64,000 nt of DNA from DATGUP01 sp035301265 (GTDB taxonomy: Bacteria; Bacillota; Bacilli; Bacillales; Amphibacillaceae): assembly GCA_035301265.1 (NCBI GenBank), contig DATGUP010000010.1:1-64000 (forward strand), in the 5' to 3' direction. The translations under genes were made by a program, and so were the position numbers. Shown here in pieces: positions 1-8,265 of this stretch (positions within the stretch are counted from its first letter, which is position 1; each line of letters begins with the position of its first letter). The notes under the pieces are model-generated. The model did not search any database and had not been told where the DNA came from. It saw only the letters and a program-made list of their open reading frames with translations.

Positions 1-133
1 AGTCGATCTGATCAACGATCGATAACAATCGTTGACGTCTATGATCTCGATTCGCATCAACACGAATCATCGTTCTGGTTGTTTTGTTCAGTTTTCAAGG
101 AGCAAATAGTAGGTCGCTTCCTCAAAATGCGAC
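1..133 (-). other. rRNA operon leader with boxA-like antitermination signal
   Basis: On the minus strand this stretch follows a strong promoter and holds the motif CTTGAAAACTGAACAAAAC at about 81-101, the boxA-type sequence found in Bacillus rRNA leaders and in the 16S-23S spacer. A small hairpin (GGTCGC with GCGAC) lies just upstream of it. Because it sits directly downstream of a promoter, a leader feeding a 16S gene beyond the left edge is the best reading. The rRNA gene itself is not in the window. Confidence 0.7.
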
Positions 134-139
134 TTTATT

Positions 140-168
140 AACATAACATCTTCGCAAACAAATGTCAA
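140..168 (-). promoter_or_regulatory. Probable rRNA operon promoter (sigma-A type)
   Basis: On the minus strand TTGACA (168-163) and TATGTT (145-140) are separated by exactly 17 bases, a near-consensus vegetative promoter. It lies between tRNA-Ile and the boxA leader, so the rRNA operon can be transcribed independently of the tRNA operon that reads into it. Confidence 0.75.
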
Positions 169-192
169 CACATTACCTTTGTAAAAGGTAAG

Positions 193-266
193 TGGGCCTG
201 GGCGGATTCGAACCACCGACCTCACGCTTATCAGGCGTGCGCTCTGACCGACTGAGCTACAAGCCC
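193..266 (-). tRNA. tRNA-Ile (GAT)
   Basis: A 74-base cloverleaf with acceptor GGGCTTG/CAGGCCC, anticodon GAT in the loop CTGATAA, and T-arm GGTTCGAATCC. The CCA end is not encoded. It is the last tRNA of the operon before the rRNA promoter. Confidence 0.95.
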
Positions 267-271
267 AAAGG

Positions 272-345
272 TGGAGCGGGTGATGGGAATCGAACCCACG
301 ACATCAGCTTGGAAGGCTGAGGTTTTACCACTAAACTACACCCGC
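272..345 (-). tRNA. tRNA-Gly (TCC)
   Basis: Acceptor GCGGGTG/CACCCGC, anticodon loop CTTCCAA (TCC), T-loop GGTTCGATTCC, and an encoded CCA end. Only five bases separate it from tRNA-Ile. Confidence 0.95.
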
Positions 346-417
346 ATTAATCAATAATATAGATAGATATGTTTGATATAAAAACGACGCCCGCGCATAG
401 GCGAAAATTGTATCGGC

Positions 418-494
418 TGGTCGGGAAGACAGGATTTGAACCTGCGGCCCCATGGTCCCAAACCATGTGCTCTGCCAAACTGAGCTACTTCCCG
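418..494 (-). tRNA. tRNA-Pro (TGG)
   Basis: Acceptor CGGGAAG/CTTCCCG, anticodon loop TTTGGGA (TGG), standard T-arm, encoded CCA. Confidence 0.95.
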
Positions 495-502
495 ATTGTC
501 AA

Positions 503-579
503 TGGCGCGCCCGAGAGGAGTCGAACCCCTAACCTTTTGATCCGTAGTCAAACGCTCTATCCAATTGAGCTACGGGCGC
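503..579 (-). tRNA. tRNA-Arg (ACG)
   Basis: Acceptor GCGCCCG/CGGGCGC with discriminator G, anticodon loop CTACGGA (ACG, wobble A expected to be edited to inosine), encoded CCA. Confidence 0.95.
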
Positions 580-591
580 TTAACAATAAAA

Positions 592-678
<87 letters not shown>

Positions 679-705
679 ATTATATAATTAATCAATTATT
701 CCGAG

Positions 706-787
706 TGCGGGTGGAGGGATTTGAACCCCCACGTCCGAAGACACTAGATCCTGGGTCTAGCGCGTCTGCCGATTCCGCCACACCCGC
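706..787 (-). tRNA. tRNA-Leu (CAG)
   Basis: An 82-base class II tRNA with acceptor GCGGGTG/CACCCGC, anticodon loop CCCAGGA (CAG) and a variable arm around TGTCTTCGGACG. CCA is not encoded. Confidence 0.94.
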
Positions 788-794
788 GAAATAG

Positions 795-867
795 TGAGCC
801 ATGCAGGAATCGAACCTGCGACCCTCTGATTAAAAGTCAGATGCTCTACCGACTGAGCTAATGGCTC
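795..867 (-). tRNA. tRNA-Lys (TTT)
   Basis: Acceptor GAGCCAT/ATGGCTC, anticodon loop CTTTTAA (TTT), T-loop GGTTCGATTCC, no encoded CCA. A partial copy of its 5' half lies about 150 bases upstream in the same operon. Confidence 0.95.
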
Positions 868-999
868 TTGATGTTAAATTGCTGTTTTCATATCGATGGC
901 TTTATTTTCAAGATGTTTGTCGTGTTGCATGCTAGCTCAGCGATGCCTGTACGCCTTACAGGTTACACTCGGATGTTTGTTTAATGGAGTTTACACCCG

Positions 1000-1023
1000 C
1001 TCTGCCGACTGAGTTAATGACTC
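1000..1023 (-). pseudogene. tRNA-Lys 5'-half fragment
   Basis: The minus-strand sequence GAGTCATTAACTCAGTCGGC and its continuation match the first 24 bases of the neighbouring tRNA-Lys with three differences, including the D-arm. The upstream flank (AATCAAGAG against ACATCAAGAG) is also alike. No anticodon arm, T-arm or 3' acceptor strand follows, so this is a truncated duplicate in an otherwise empty 270-base gap of the tRNA operon. Confidence 0.6.
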
Positions 1024-1139
1024 TTGATTCACTAGCATGTATCTATTAACTTATTCATAAGCAACATTTCTTTATTTCGTTTCCCATTATATAAGCTAAC
1101 ATATGATTTTATCTTTTCCAATATAGGCAAATAAAAATA

Positions 1140-1211
1140 CTGGGCTACTAGGATTCGAACCTAGGAATGACGGGACCAAAACCCGTTGCCTTACCGCTTG
1201 GCTATAGCCCA
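1140..1211 (-). tRNA. tRNA-Gln (TTG)
   Basis: Acceptor TGGGCTA/TAGCCCA, anticodon loop TTTTGGT (TTG), standard T-arm, no encoded CCA. Confidence 0.95.
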
Positions 1212-1215
1212 ATAA

Positions 1216-1292
1216 TGGCGGTCTGGACAGGAATCGAACCTGTGACCTTCTACGCGACAGGCAGTCATTATAAACAAATAAACGACCAGACC
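1216..1292 (-). pseudogene. Degenerate tRNA-Asp (GTC)
   Basis: The acceptor (GGTCTGG/CCAGACC), discriminator G, encoded CCA and T-arm (ACAGG TTCGATT CCTGT) are intact, and the anticodon loop CTGTCGC reads GTC for Asp. The D-arm is damaged: the loop is ATTTGTTTA where AGTTGGTTA is usual, so the G18-G19 pair is gone and the D-stem has a T-T mismatch. The anticodon stem has an A-A mismatch and a G-T pair. It is probably a pseudo-tRNA. A functional but unusual tRNA cannot be excluded. Confidence 0.7.
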
Positions 1293-1320
1293 AGCCTATA
1301 ATTTGCATGAAAGGAATATA

Positions 1321-1392
1321 TGACCCGTACGGGATTCGAACCCGTGTTGCCGCCGTGAAAGGGCGGTGTCTTAACCACTTGACCAACGGGCC
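1321..1392 (-). tRNA. tRNA-Glu (TTC)
   Basis: Acceptor GGCCCGT/ACGGGTC, anticodon loop CTTTCAC (TTC), T-loop GGTTCGAATCC, no encoded CCA. Confidence 0.95.
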
Positions 1393-1400
1393 ATAATTAC

Positions 1401-1492
1401 TGGCGGAGAAGGAGGGATTTGAACCCTCGCGCCGCTAAGAGCGGCCTATGCCCTTAGCAGGGGCACCTCTTCAGCCACTTGAGTACTTCTCC
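1401..1492 (-). tRNA. tRNA-Ser (GCT)
   Basis: A 92-base class II tRNA with a long GC-rich variable arm, acceptor GGAGAAG/CTTCTCC, anticodon loop CTGCTAA (GCT), encoded CCA. Confidence 0.95.
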
Positions 1493-1495
1493 GCA

Positions 1496-1570
1496 TGGCT
1501 CCACAGGCAGGATTCGAACCTGCGACCGATCGGTTAACAGCCGATTGCTCTACCGCTGAGCTACTGTGGA
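1496..1570 (-). tRNA. tRNA-Asn (GTT)
   Basis: Acceptor TCCACAG/CTGTGGA, anticodon loop CTGTTAA (GTT), encoded CCA. It is the first tRNA of the operon. The order Asn-Ser-Glu-Gln-Lys-Leu-Leu is the same as in the B. subtilis trnS cluster next to ydcK. Confidence 0.95.
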
Positions 1571-1630
1571 ATATTTTCAGCAATGCTTTGAATCTGTTTT
1601 ATTATGCATATCATTGCGACGACGATGAAA

Positions 1631-1659
1631 ATAATACATCAAATTTAATGGCTTGTCAA
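1631..1659 (-). promoter_or_regulatory. tRNA operon promoter
   Basis: On the minus strand a perfect TTGACA (1659-1654) and TATTAT (1636-1631) are separated by 17 bases, about 60 bases upstream of tRNA-Asn. This is a strong vegetative promoter, as expected for stable RNA genes. Confidence 0.85.
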
Positions 1660-1733
1660 TGGTTTTTTATAATTTTTTCTCTATCGAAGTGCTTAATTAA
1701 TTTAACACGGAATGGTTTATTCGTCAATGGGTA

Positions 1734-2225
1734 TTATCTAGTTTTATTATAACATGTCGTTTTTTGTATATCATCTAAAAGCAATAATCTGCCATGGCAT
1801 TGTCCGCATCGGTATCTCTCTATATTGACACGACGCCTGCGTTCATATATATACGCGCAAACTCTACATTGATAGATATATTTGACAGCATTTTTATATG
1901 AAGGAAGAGGATTGCAATACCGGGGTGAGCCAGTTGCTTTTAACAGCTCCTTGAAATCGCGATCACCATGTCTGTACCCTTTTCCTTCAATATGAAGATG
2001 GTAATGACATAGCTCGTGTTTAATAATGCCGAAAAATTCATTTTCATCTGTTTCAATGGCATATTTCGGGTTGAGCTCGATTGCTTTCTTATCCGGAAGG
2101 TATCTCCCTCCTGTCGTACGCAGACGATGGTTGAAATAAACCTCATGCTTAAAAGGTTTGTTGAAATGCTTTCGCGATAATTCATCGACTAAAGTGAATA
2201 ATTTCTTTTCATTTAAATACTTCAT
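1734..2225 (-). CDS. SprT-like zinc metalloprotease-fold protein (YdcK-like)
   Basis: A 163-residue SprT-family protein. The start MKYLNEKK is preferred over an ATG 24 bases upstream because an AGG-type ribosome site precedes it and the family starts there. The zinc-protease helix is visible as IIKHELCHYHLH (HExxH-type motif HELCH). The C-terminal third has a zinc ribbon with paired cysteines in YQCRVC and YRCGQCHG. The gene is the B. subtilis ydcK equivalent, placed between tex and the tRNA cluster. Its cellular target is not known from sequence. Bacterial members are generally annotated only as SprT-like. Confidence 0.85.
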   Translation of the reverse strand: MKYLNEKKLFTLVDELSRKHFNKPFKHEVYFNHRLRTTGGRYLPDKKAIELNPKYAIETDENEFFGIIKHELCHYHLHIEGKGYRHGDRDFKELLKATGSPRYCNPLPSYKNAVKYIYQCRVCAYIYERRRRVNIERYRCGQCHGRLLLLDDIQKTTCYNKTR

Positions 2226-2249
2226 TAATAATAACCTGCCTAAAAACAT

Positions 2250-2608
2250 ACATCGTCTATATCTTACATCAATCAGTCATTTTTACAAAGGCCTAATATG
2301 AAGAAACATATTATGCATAAATTCAGGTTTACATCGACCCTTATTCTCAATTAGAAAAAATAATTGATAACGATAAGCTATTATTATATGTTTGAAAGTT
2401 TTACGTTTAAGCTGGCGTTCCTTCATTTAATAAAACGAACATTAAATGCTTTAAGATTGCATTTTTAACCAATGCCATTTATAGTTTTTAACGAAAATCG
2501 ATTGATAAATCTAGCAAAACAGGAAAAATTAGTTTTAAACTATAGCAATTTGATAACAAGTATGATATTATAATCATTGTAAAAAATAATCTTGGAGGTG
2601 CCTTGTTT
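2250..2608. other. Intergenic region between sprT-like gene and katA
   Basis: An AT-rich divergent spacer of about 360 bases. It contains the PerR-type operator and ribosome site for katA at its right end. No RNA gene or conserved small ORF was recognised in the rest. Confidence 0.6.
2568..2582 (+). promoter_or_regulatory. PerR box upstream of katA
   Basis: TTATAATCATTGTAA matches the Bacillus PerR consensus TTATAATNATTATAA with one mismatch. It overlaps a TATAAT hexamer (2569-2574) that can act as the -10 element, so PerR binding would block initiation. This fits peroxide-inducible catalase control. No convincing -35 hexamer is visible. Confidence 0.75.
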
Positions 2609-4093
2609 ATGAGTAACAAAGAACATAAAAAGAAATTAACAACGGCGGCAGGTGCCCCGGTATCCAATTATGAAAATTCGCAAACCGCGGGGCCACGAGG
2701 ACCGATGCTTCTACAAGATGTTTGGTTCTTGGAAAAGATGGCTCATTTTGACCGTGAGGTTATCCCGGAACGCAGAATGCATGCCAAAGGGTCAGGTGCC
2801 TACGGAACATTTACCGTCACCAATGACATTACCCAATATACAAAAGCAAGTATTTTCTCCGAGGTAGGTAAACAGACAGAAATGTTCGCGCGTTTTTCCA
2901 CAGTGGCTGGAGAACGTGGCGCAGCAGATGCAGAACGTGATATTCGCGGGTTCGCGTTGAAATTTTATACTGATGAAGGCAACTGGGATCTTGTCGGAAA
3001 TAACACACCTGTGTTCTTCCATAGAGACCCTGTGCTCTTTCCTGATTTGAACCATGCTGTTAAACGCGATCCGCGAACGAATATGCGAAGCGCCAATAAC
3101 AAATGGGATTTTTGGACATCCATTCCTGAATCTCTACATCAAGTGACCATCCAAATGAGCGATCGCGGTATACCATATTCATACCGTCACATGCACGGAT
3201 TCAGCAGCCACGCATACAGCATGATCAATGCGAATAATGAGCGCGTCTGGGTAAAATTCCATATGCGCACACAACAGGGCATCAAATGTTTGACCGATGA
3301 AGAAGCTGAAGCGATTATCGCTAAAGATCGAGAGAGCCACCAAAGAGATCTATATGAAAATATCGAAAACGGCAACTATCCAAAATGGACTATGTACATC
3401 CAAGTTATGACTGAAGAAGAGGCAAACAACATGCCATACAACCCGTTCGACTTGACGAAAGTTTGGTACAAAAAAGATTTCCCGCTAATTGAAGTGGGCG
3501 AATTTGAATTAAACCGAAACCCAGACAACTATTTCGCCGAAGTCGAACAGGCCGCTTTTTCACCAGCTAACATTGTACCAGGCATCGGTTTCTCACCCGA
3601 TAAAATGTTGCAAGGTCGTCTGTTCTCGTATGGAGATACACAGCGCTACCGTTTGGGTGTCAACCACCATCAAATCCCAGTTAACCAACCGAAATGCCCC
3701 GTTCATAGTTTCCATCGCGACGGTCAGATGCGTGTCGATGGAAACCAAGGAAGTCGGATTGGTTATGGTCCGAACAGTTTTGGTGAATGGGGAGTGCATC
3801 CGGAACATGAAGAACCGCATCTCGCATTGCATGGTGATGCCGGTCGCTGGGATTTCCGAGAAGACGATGACAACTACTATGAACAACCCGGTAAGCTCTT
3901 CAATTTAATGAGCGATGATGAAAAAGAACGGTTGTTTGCAAATACGGCTCGTGAATTACAAGAGGCTGAGCGCTTCATCCAAATTCGTCATATCAACAAC
4001 TGCTACAAAGCTGATCCTGCCTACGGTGAAGGGGTAGCCAAAGCGCTTGGCATTCCAATGAGCGAAGTCGAAGCGGCTAGTGATAAAGAATAA
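2609..4093 (+). CDS. katA: Catalase KatA (monofunctional haem catalase)
   Basis: A 494-residue small-subunit clade haem catalase that converts hydrogen peroxide to water and oxygen in the cytoplasm. Catalytic His58 (RRMHAKGSGA), Asn131 (GNNTPVFF) and the haem-ligand Tyr341 (RLFSYGDTQRYR) are all present. The ATG at 2609 is chosen over an in-frame TTG six bases earlier because GGAGGTG then has ideal spacing. A PerR box precedes it and a bidirectional terminator follows. It lies on the plus strand between two minus-strand genes that are neighbours in B. subtilis, so it was probably inserted here. Confidence 0.96.
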   Translation: MSNKEHKKKLTTAAGAPVSNYENSQTAGPRGPMLLQDVWFLEKMAHFDREVIPERRMHAKGSGAYGTFTVTNDITQYTKASIFSEVGKQTEMFARFSTVAGERGAADAERDIRGFALKFYTDEGNWDLVGNNTPVFFHRDPVLFPDLNHAVKRDPRTNMRSANNKWDFWTSIPESLHQVTIQMSDRGIPYSYRHMHGFSSHAYSMINANNERVWVKFHMRTQQGIKCLTDEEAEAIIAKDRESHQRDLYENIENGNYPKWTMYIQVMTEEEANNMPYNPFDLTKVWYKKDFPLIEVGEFELNRNPDNYFAEVEQAAFSPANIVPGIGFSPDKMLQGRLFSYGDTQRYRLGVNHHQIPVNQPKCPVHSFHRDGQMRVDGNQGSRIGYGPNSFGEWGVHPEHEEPHLALHGDAGRWDFREDDDNYYEQPGKLFNLMSDDEKERLFANTARELQEAERFIQIRHINNCYKADPAYGEGVAKALGIPMSEVEAASDKE

Positions 4094-4102
4094 ATAATAA
4101 AT

Positions 4103-4144
4103 AAACAAATGACGGTGTTCGCGTGTGAACACCGTCATTTGTTT
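4103..4144. terminator. Bidirectional terminator between katA and tex
   Basis: An 18-base-pair perfect stem (AAACAAATGACGGTGTTC and its complement) with a six-base loop, flanked by A and T runs on both sides. It serves both convergent genes. The tex stop codon lies in its right edge. Confidence 0.9.
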
Positions 4145-6314
4145 AATCCGTATTGATCATTGACAAAGCAATCCGCCCGCGTTCTTTATCGATTTGCTCC
4201 ACCCAGACAGTCACGACATCACCAACCGCCACAACATCCAATGGATGTTTGATAAATGTATTCGCCATTTTAGAAATATGAACGAGTCCGTCTTGTTCAA
4301 CACCAACATCGACAAATACACCAAAATCTACCACATTGCGTACGGTCCCTTGCATTTTCATACCAGGTTGTAAATCATCAAGCGTCGTTATATGTTGTTT
4401 AAGTATAGGTTTTGGAAAGTTATCGCGCGGGTCGCGCTCCGGCTGTTCTAACGCGCTTATAATATCAAGCAAAGTCGGCTCGCCAATACCCAATTTTGCG
4501 GCAAGCGTTGTTTGATCTAAATTGTGCAGTTTGTCCCGAAGATGATCTGTTCCAATATCTTCCGGTCCACAGCCGAGCATATTCAACATGTTTTTAGTCT
4601 GTACGTAGCTTTCCGGGTGGATTGGAGTGCGATCAAGCGGATTGTCTCCGTCAACGATCCGCAAAAAACCAATGGATTGCTCATATGTTTTGGCTCCAAG
4701 ACGCGGTATTTTCTTCAGCTGTTCACGATTTGAAAACTTCCCGCTCTCATTCCGCTGTTTGACGATGTTAGCTGCCACTGTTTTGCTTAAACCCGACACA
4801 TATTGCAGCAATGATACCGATGCCGTGTTGACATCGACACCGACTTGGTTAACCGCCGTTTCTACAACAAACTTTAACGACTCATTCAATGCTTTTTGAC
4901 TAACATCGTGCTGATACTGGCCAACGCCAATCGATTTTGGATCGATTTTGACAAGTTCAGCCAATGGATCTTGAACCCGTCGCGCAATAGATACAGCACT
5001 CCGCTCTTCAACCTGCAGATCAGGAAATTCTTCACGCGCCAACGCAGATGCCGAATATACACTTGCCCCTGCTTCATTAACAATCACATACGGAATATCA
5101 AGGTTGTTTTTAGTAATGCAATCGGAAATAAACTGTTCCGTCTCACGCGATGCTGTACCATTTCCAATAGCAATAAGTTCAATATGATAACGATTGGTTA
5201 GATCGAGAACAACTTCTTCAGCACCGACTGTATCATATTTGGGAGCGGTGGGATACATAACATCAATGGCTTGCACTTTTCCGGTTTCATCGACAACCGC
5301 CAGTTTACAACCGGTCCGAAACGCGGGATCCACACCTAATACTGTTTTCCCTTTTAGCGGGGGCTGTAACAATAAATGTTTAAGATTTTTAGAAAAAACG
5401 TCTATAGCCTGTGCCTCGGCTTTTTCAGTCAATGCGTTGCGAATGTCTCGTTCAATTGACGGTTGAATCAATCGTTTATAGCTATCGTCAACAGCTGCCT
5501 GCAAATTCTCAGCCACACCTGGATTCAGCTGAGTACCAGCCATTACTTTTTGTCGCAAGAATGTTTGAATGCGTTCAACCGGAGCCTCAATTTTCACTTT
5601 TAGAACAGCTTCTTTTTCGCCTCGGTTGATGGCCAAAATACGGTGTGACACAAGCGATCGGATGGATTCACTATAGTCGTAATACATTTTGTAAACGCCT
5701 TTTTCGTCGGCTTCATGATTCTTTACTTCCGTGTGGATTATACCGCGTTTAAACGTTTCACGGCGGATAAACTCGCGGTTTTGCGGATCATCGGATACCC
5801 ATTCAGCTATGATGTCTCGTGCACCCGCCAAAACATCATCTATTGTATGAAGGTCGTGTTCTTCTTTCAAGTATGCGGTTGCTTCTTGATCTAAATTGTG
5901 GATCGTTTGAAACCACAATGCTTCTGCCAAAGGTTCGAGTCCTTTTTGCCGAGCGATAGTCGCACGTGTGCGGCGCTTTTGTTTATACGGACGGTACAAA
6001 TCTTCGACACGCTGAAGCTGTGTCGCTTGCATAATCTCGCGTTTGAGCTCCTCCGTTAATTGACCTTGCTCATCGATCAAGCGGGTCACTTCCTGTTTTC
6101 GTTCGGCAAGATTAACGGCGTATCGCCATTTATCTTGAATTGTTTTAATCTCAACCTCATCAAGTCCGCCCGTTACTTCCTTCCTATAGCGAGCAATAAA
6201 AGGTACGGTATTTCCCGCATCGATAAGCGTGATAACTTTTTTTACAATCGATTGATGAATATTTGTTTCTTCTGCTACCCAACGAAGTGTTGGATTGTCG
6301 ATTTCCACTGCCAC
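4143..6314 (-). CDS. tex: Tex family RNA-binding transcription accessory protein
   Basis: About 723 residues. An N-terminal helical region is followed by a YqgF-like RNase H fold (GKTVLGVDPAFRTGCK), helix-hairpin-helix repeats (VSGLSKTVAANIVKQR, IPRLGAKTYEQ) and a C-terminal S1 domain (MKMQGTVRNVVDFGVFVDVG). The start is the GTG at 6314, with AAAGGAGGAAC correctly spaced. Longer in-frame starts lack a ribosome site. It lies 118 bases downstream of rsbX without an obvious terminator, so it may be partly co-transcribed with the sigB operon. Tex proteins bind nucleic acid and act in transcription. The exact role in Bacillaceae is not settled. Confidence 0.93.
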   Translation of the reverse strand: MAVEIDNPTLRWVAEETNIHQSIVKKVITLIDAGNTVPFIARYRKEVTGGLDEVEIKTIQDKWRYAVNLAERKQEVTRLIDEQGQLTEELKREIMQATQLQRVEDLYRPYKQKRRTRATIARQKGLEPLAEALWFQTIHNLDQEATAYLKEEHDLHTIDDVLAGARDIIAEWVSDDPQNREFIRRETFKRGIIHTEVKNHEADEKGVYKMYYDYSESIRSLVSHRILAINRGEKEAVLKVKIEAPVERIQTFLRQKVMAGTQLNPGVAENLQAAVDDSYKRLIQPSIERDIRNALTEKAEAQAIDVFSKNLKHLLLQPPLKGKTVLGVDPAFRTGCKLAVVDETGKVQAIDVMYPTAPKYDTVGAEEVVLDLTNRYHIELIAIGNGTASRETEQFISDCITKNNLDIPYVIVNEAGASVYSASALAREEFPDLQVEERSAVSIARRVQDPLAELVKIDPKSIGVGQYQHDVSQKALNESLKFVVETAVNQVGVDVNTASVSLLQYVSGLSKTVAANIVKQRNESGKFSNREQLKKIPRLGAKTYEQSIGFLRIVDGDNPLDRTPIHPESYVQTKNMLNMLGCGPEDIGTDHLRDKLHNLDQTTLAAKLGIGEPTLLDIISALEQPERDPRDNFPKPILKQHITTLDDLQPGMKMQGTVRNVVDFGVFVDVGVEQDGLVHISKMANTFIKHPLDVVAVGDVVTVWVEQIDKERGRIALSMINTD

Positions 6315-6432
6315 AAAAGTTCCTCCTTTACTACGTATACTCATTTTACTGGAGCGCTGGTTGTTTTTCCACTCGCGACAGATCACCAATAAAATAAAGG
6401 AGGAAATGGATTAGCGACAAGCCCCCCGACTT

Positions 6433-7029
6433 CTACCTGTATTTAATGGCAATAAGCGTTGTATCGTCGTCTCTGTCATCACCGCAAATTTCAGCGAAAT
6501 GTTCGACGATTAAATCAGTATCACGATGTACATAAAAAGATTCGGAAAGATCTTCATCCGTCACACCGTCGGAAAACAAGATAAACCGCATGCCGGGTTC
6601 CAACCGTTGTTGTTCCACTTTAAACGAACGGTGATAACCGGCGAGATAGCCAGCATTCGGGATGTTGCGTTTCTTTTTTTGCTCATGAGCAATGGTTAAT
6701 ATGCTGATATTGCCTATCGAAGAAAAGGTGTACTTTTCCGCGATAAAATCGAATTTTAAAATACCTAGAACGACACCGCGTTTACCGTATAATTGTTGAT
6801 TGCATTGTTTAACTAAGTCTTTTACCGAAGCGTTCGTGTTTTGTTTGATTACATCGATGACAATGTCTGCCGATTCCTTCGCATATTGCCCGCTTCCTAG
6901 TCCGTCAGCCAATGCGCAAATAAACCCTTCCTCTGATTCCTGATAAAAATAGCTGTCTCCACATAAACAGTTTTGGCCTTTAGCCTTTTGATACACAGCA
7001 ACGTCTACATATGATCCGTTCGTTTTCAA
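6433..7029 (-). CDS. rsbX: Phosphoserine phosphatase RsbX
   Basis: A 198-residue PP2C-type phosphatase. In B. subtilis RsbX dephosphorylates RsbS and RsbR after stress and resets the stressosome. Metal-binding motifs are visible as CGDSYF, ALADGLGSG and FSDGVTDED. The start is a TTG at 7029 preceded by GGAGGTATTCGA. It overlaps the sigB stop in the sequence TTGA, so translation is coupled to sigB. It is the last regulator of the rsbRSTUVW-sigB-rsbX operon. Confidence 0.92.
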   Translation of the reverse strand: MKTNGSYVDVAVYQKAKGQNCLCGDSYFYQESEEGFICALADGLGSGQYAKESADIVIDVIKQNTNASVKDLVKQCNQQLYGKRGVVLGILKFDFIAEKYTFSSIGNISILTIAHEQKKKRNIPNAGYLAGYHRSFKVEQQRLEPGMRFILFSDGVTDEDLSESFYVHRDTDLIVEHFAEICGDDRDDDTTLIAIKYR

Positions 7030-7817
7030 TCGAATACCTCCGAACGATCCGATTGAATCAGTGCTCGTAATTTTCGCAGTGAACGACGTTGCAACCTGGA
7101 AACATGCATTTGCGAGATGCCGAGCCATTCACCCGTTTCTTTTTGACTCATATTGTCAAAATACGTATGCTGGATGATCTGTTGTTCTCGTTCTGATAGG
7201 GCAGGGATAATTTTTTCCAAAAGTAGCCTAAAATCGATTATCGTGTAACCTCGTTCATTGCTGCCGACTAGATCAAAAATCGAAACGGTGCGCCCATCCG
7301 CATCAGCTTCAATTTTGCGATCGGCGGAAAGGGTTTGATAATTTTGCCCCATTTCCATCGTTTCCAACACGTCTTCTTCTGTTACATGCAAATAATCGGC
7401 AATTTCTTGAATCGTTGGCGCTCTATGATTTTGCGCTGTCAACACATCAATCGCCGTTTTAATTTTAGGCCCCATTTCTTTTACTCTTCGCGGGACATGG
7501 ACACCCCATGTTTTATCACGAATATACCGCTTCATTTCACCGATAATCGTGGGAACAGCAAAGGATTCAAACGGCTTCCCGAATGCTTGATCATACCTTT
7601 TCACCGCTTCGAGTAGACCGATCATTCCAACTTGTGTTAAATCCTCATGAATACTAGCATTCTTAGAATATTTGCGCGCGAGAGATTCGATAAGGCCTCT
7701 GTAGGCATGGATAATTTTCTCCTGAACAACATCATCGGTGGGATATTTCTGTAAGTGATCAATCCAGCGGTCAATCATCTCTTTTTCACGACTGTTTCGA
7801 TGAGATTTGGTCACCAT
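7026..7817 (-). CDS. sigB: RNA polymerase general stress sigma factor SigB
   Basis: A 263-residue sigma-70 family group 3 factor. Region 2 is at about residues 35-100 (EDLTQVGMIGLLEAVKRYD), followed by region 3 and a region 4 helix-turn-helix near the C terminus (MSQKETGEWLGISQMHVSRL). The ATG at 7817 follows GAGGTGG and lies inside the end of rsbW (32-base overlap), as in B. subtilis. SigB directs the general stress regulon and its own operon from the promoter in front of rsbV. RsbW holds it inactive. Confidence 0.96.
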   Translation of the reverse strand: MVTKSHRNSREKEMIDRWIDHLQKYPTDDVVQEKIIHAYRGLIESLARKYSKNASIHEDLTQVGMIGLLEAVKRYDQAFGKPFESFAVPTIIGEMKRYIRDKTWGVHVPRRVKEMGPKIKTAIDVLTAQNHRAPTIQEIADYLHVTEEDVLETMEMGQNYQTLSADRKIEADADGRTVSIFDLVGSNERGYTIIDFRLLLEKIIPALSEREQQIIQHTYFDNMSQKETGEWLGISQMHVSRLQRRSLRKLRALIQSDRSEVFD

Positions 7818-8265
7818 TCAGATCCACCTCAGTTTTACGAAGGTACTTGGTCATTAATACAGTCACACCGTATGTGTTATTAATTTCCACATGATCCATT
7901 AAAGCGTCGATAATATATAAACCAAAGCCACCTTCGTGTAAGTTTTCTACAGGTTTTGTCCGTTTGTAGGGACCAAAGCTTCTTTTTATTTCCTCCATGT
8001 TAAAACTATCACCACGATCGGTAACGATCATCTCTAAACGATCGGCATACACCCCACATTCAATCGTTACTTCGCCATAACCATCGCTAGCATAAGCATG
8101 CTGAACCGTGTTTGTCACCGCTTCAGATATCGCGACTTTCAAGTCTTCTATCGCTTCATAATCAAAACCCATTCGATTAGCAATACCAGCGATGCTTAAA
8201 CGGGCTACACTAACGTATTCCGCTTTGGCAGGAATTTTCATTTCAATCAAGTCAAATGCATTCAT
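7786..8265 (-). CDS. rsbW: Anti-sigma-B factor and serine kinase RsbW
   Basis: A 159-residue GHKL-type protein kinase that sequesters SigB or phosphorylates RsbV. The N box (VAISEAVTNTVQHAY), G1 box (VTDRGDSF) and G2 box (EGGFGLYIIDALMD) are clear. Its ATG shares one base with the rsbV stop (TAATG), and its end overlaps sigB by 32 bases, so the three partners are translationally coupled. Confidence 0.96.
   Translation of the reverse strand: MNAFDLIEMKIPAKAEYVSVARLSIAGIANRMGFDYEAIEDLKVAISEAVTNTVQHAYASDGYGEVTIECGVYADRLEMIVTDRGDSFNMEEIKRSFGPYKRTKPVENLHEGGFGLYIIDALMDHVEINNTYGVTVLMTKYLRKTEVDLNGDQISSKQS

Noticed and set aside
1..133. 16S-23S spacer rather than rRNA leader
   Set aside because: The boxA motif also occurs in spacers, but a consensus promoter lies directly upstream and tRNA-Ile precedes it, so a leader ahead of a 16S gene is more likely.
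2361..2385. Fur box upstream of katA
   Set aside because: TTGATAACGATAAGC has one fair half-site but the second half diverges, and the PerR box explains the regulation better.
7335..7616. Plus-strand frames antisense to sigB, rsbU, tex and other genes
   Set aside because: They follow the codon pattern of the real minus-strand genes and lack ribosome sites.
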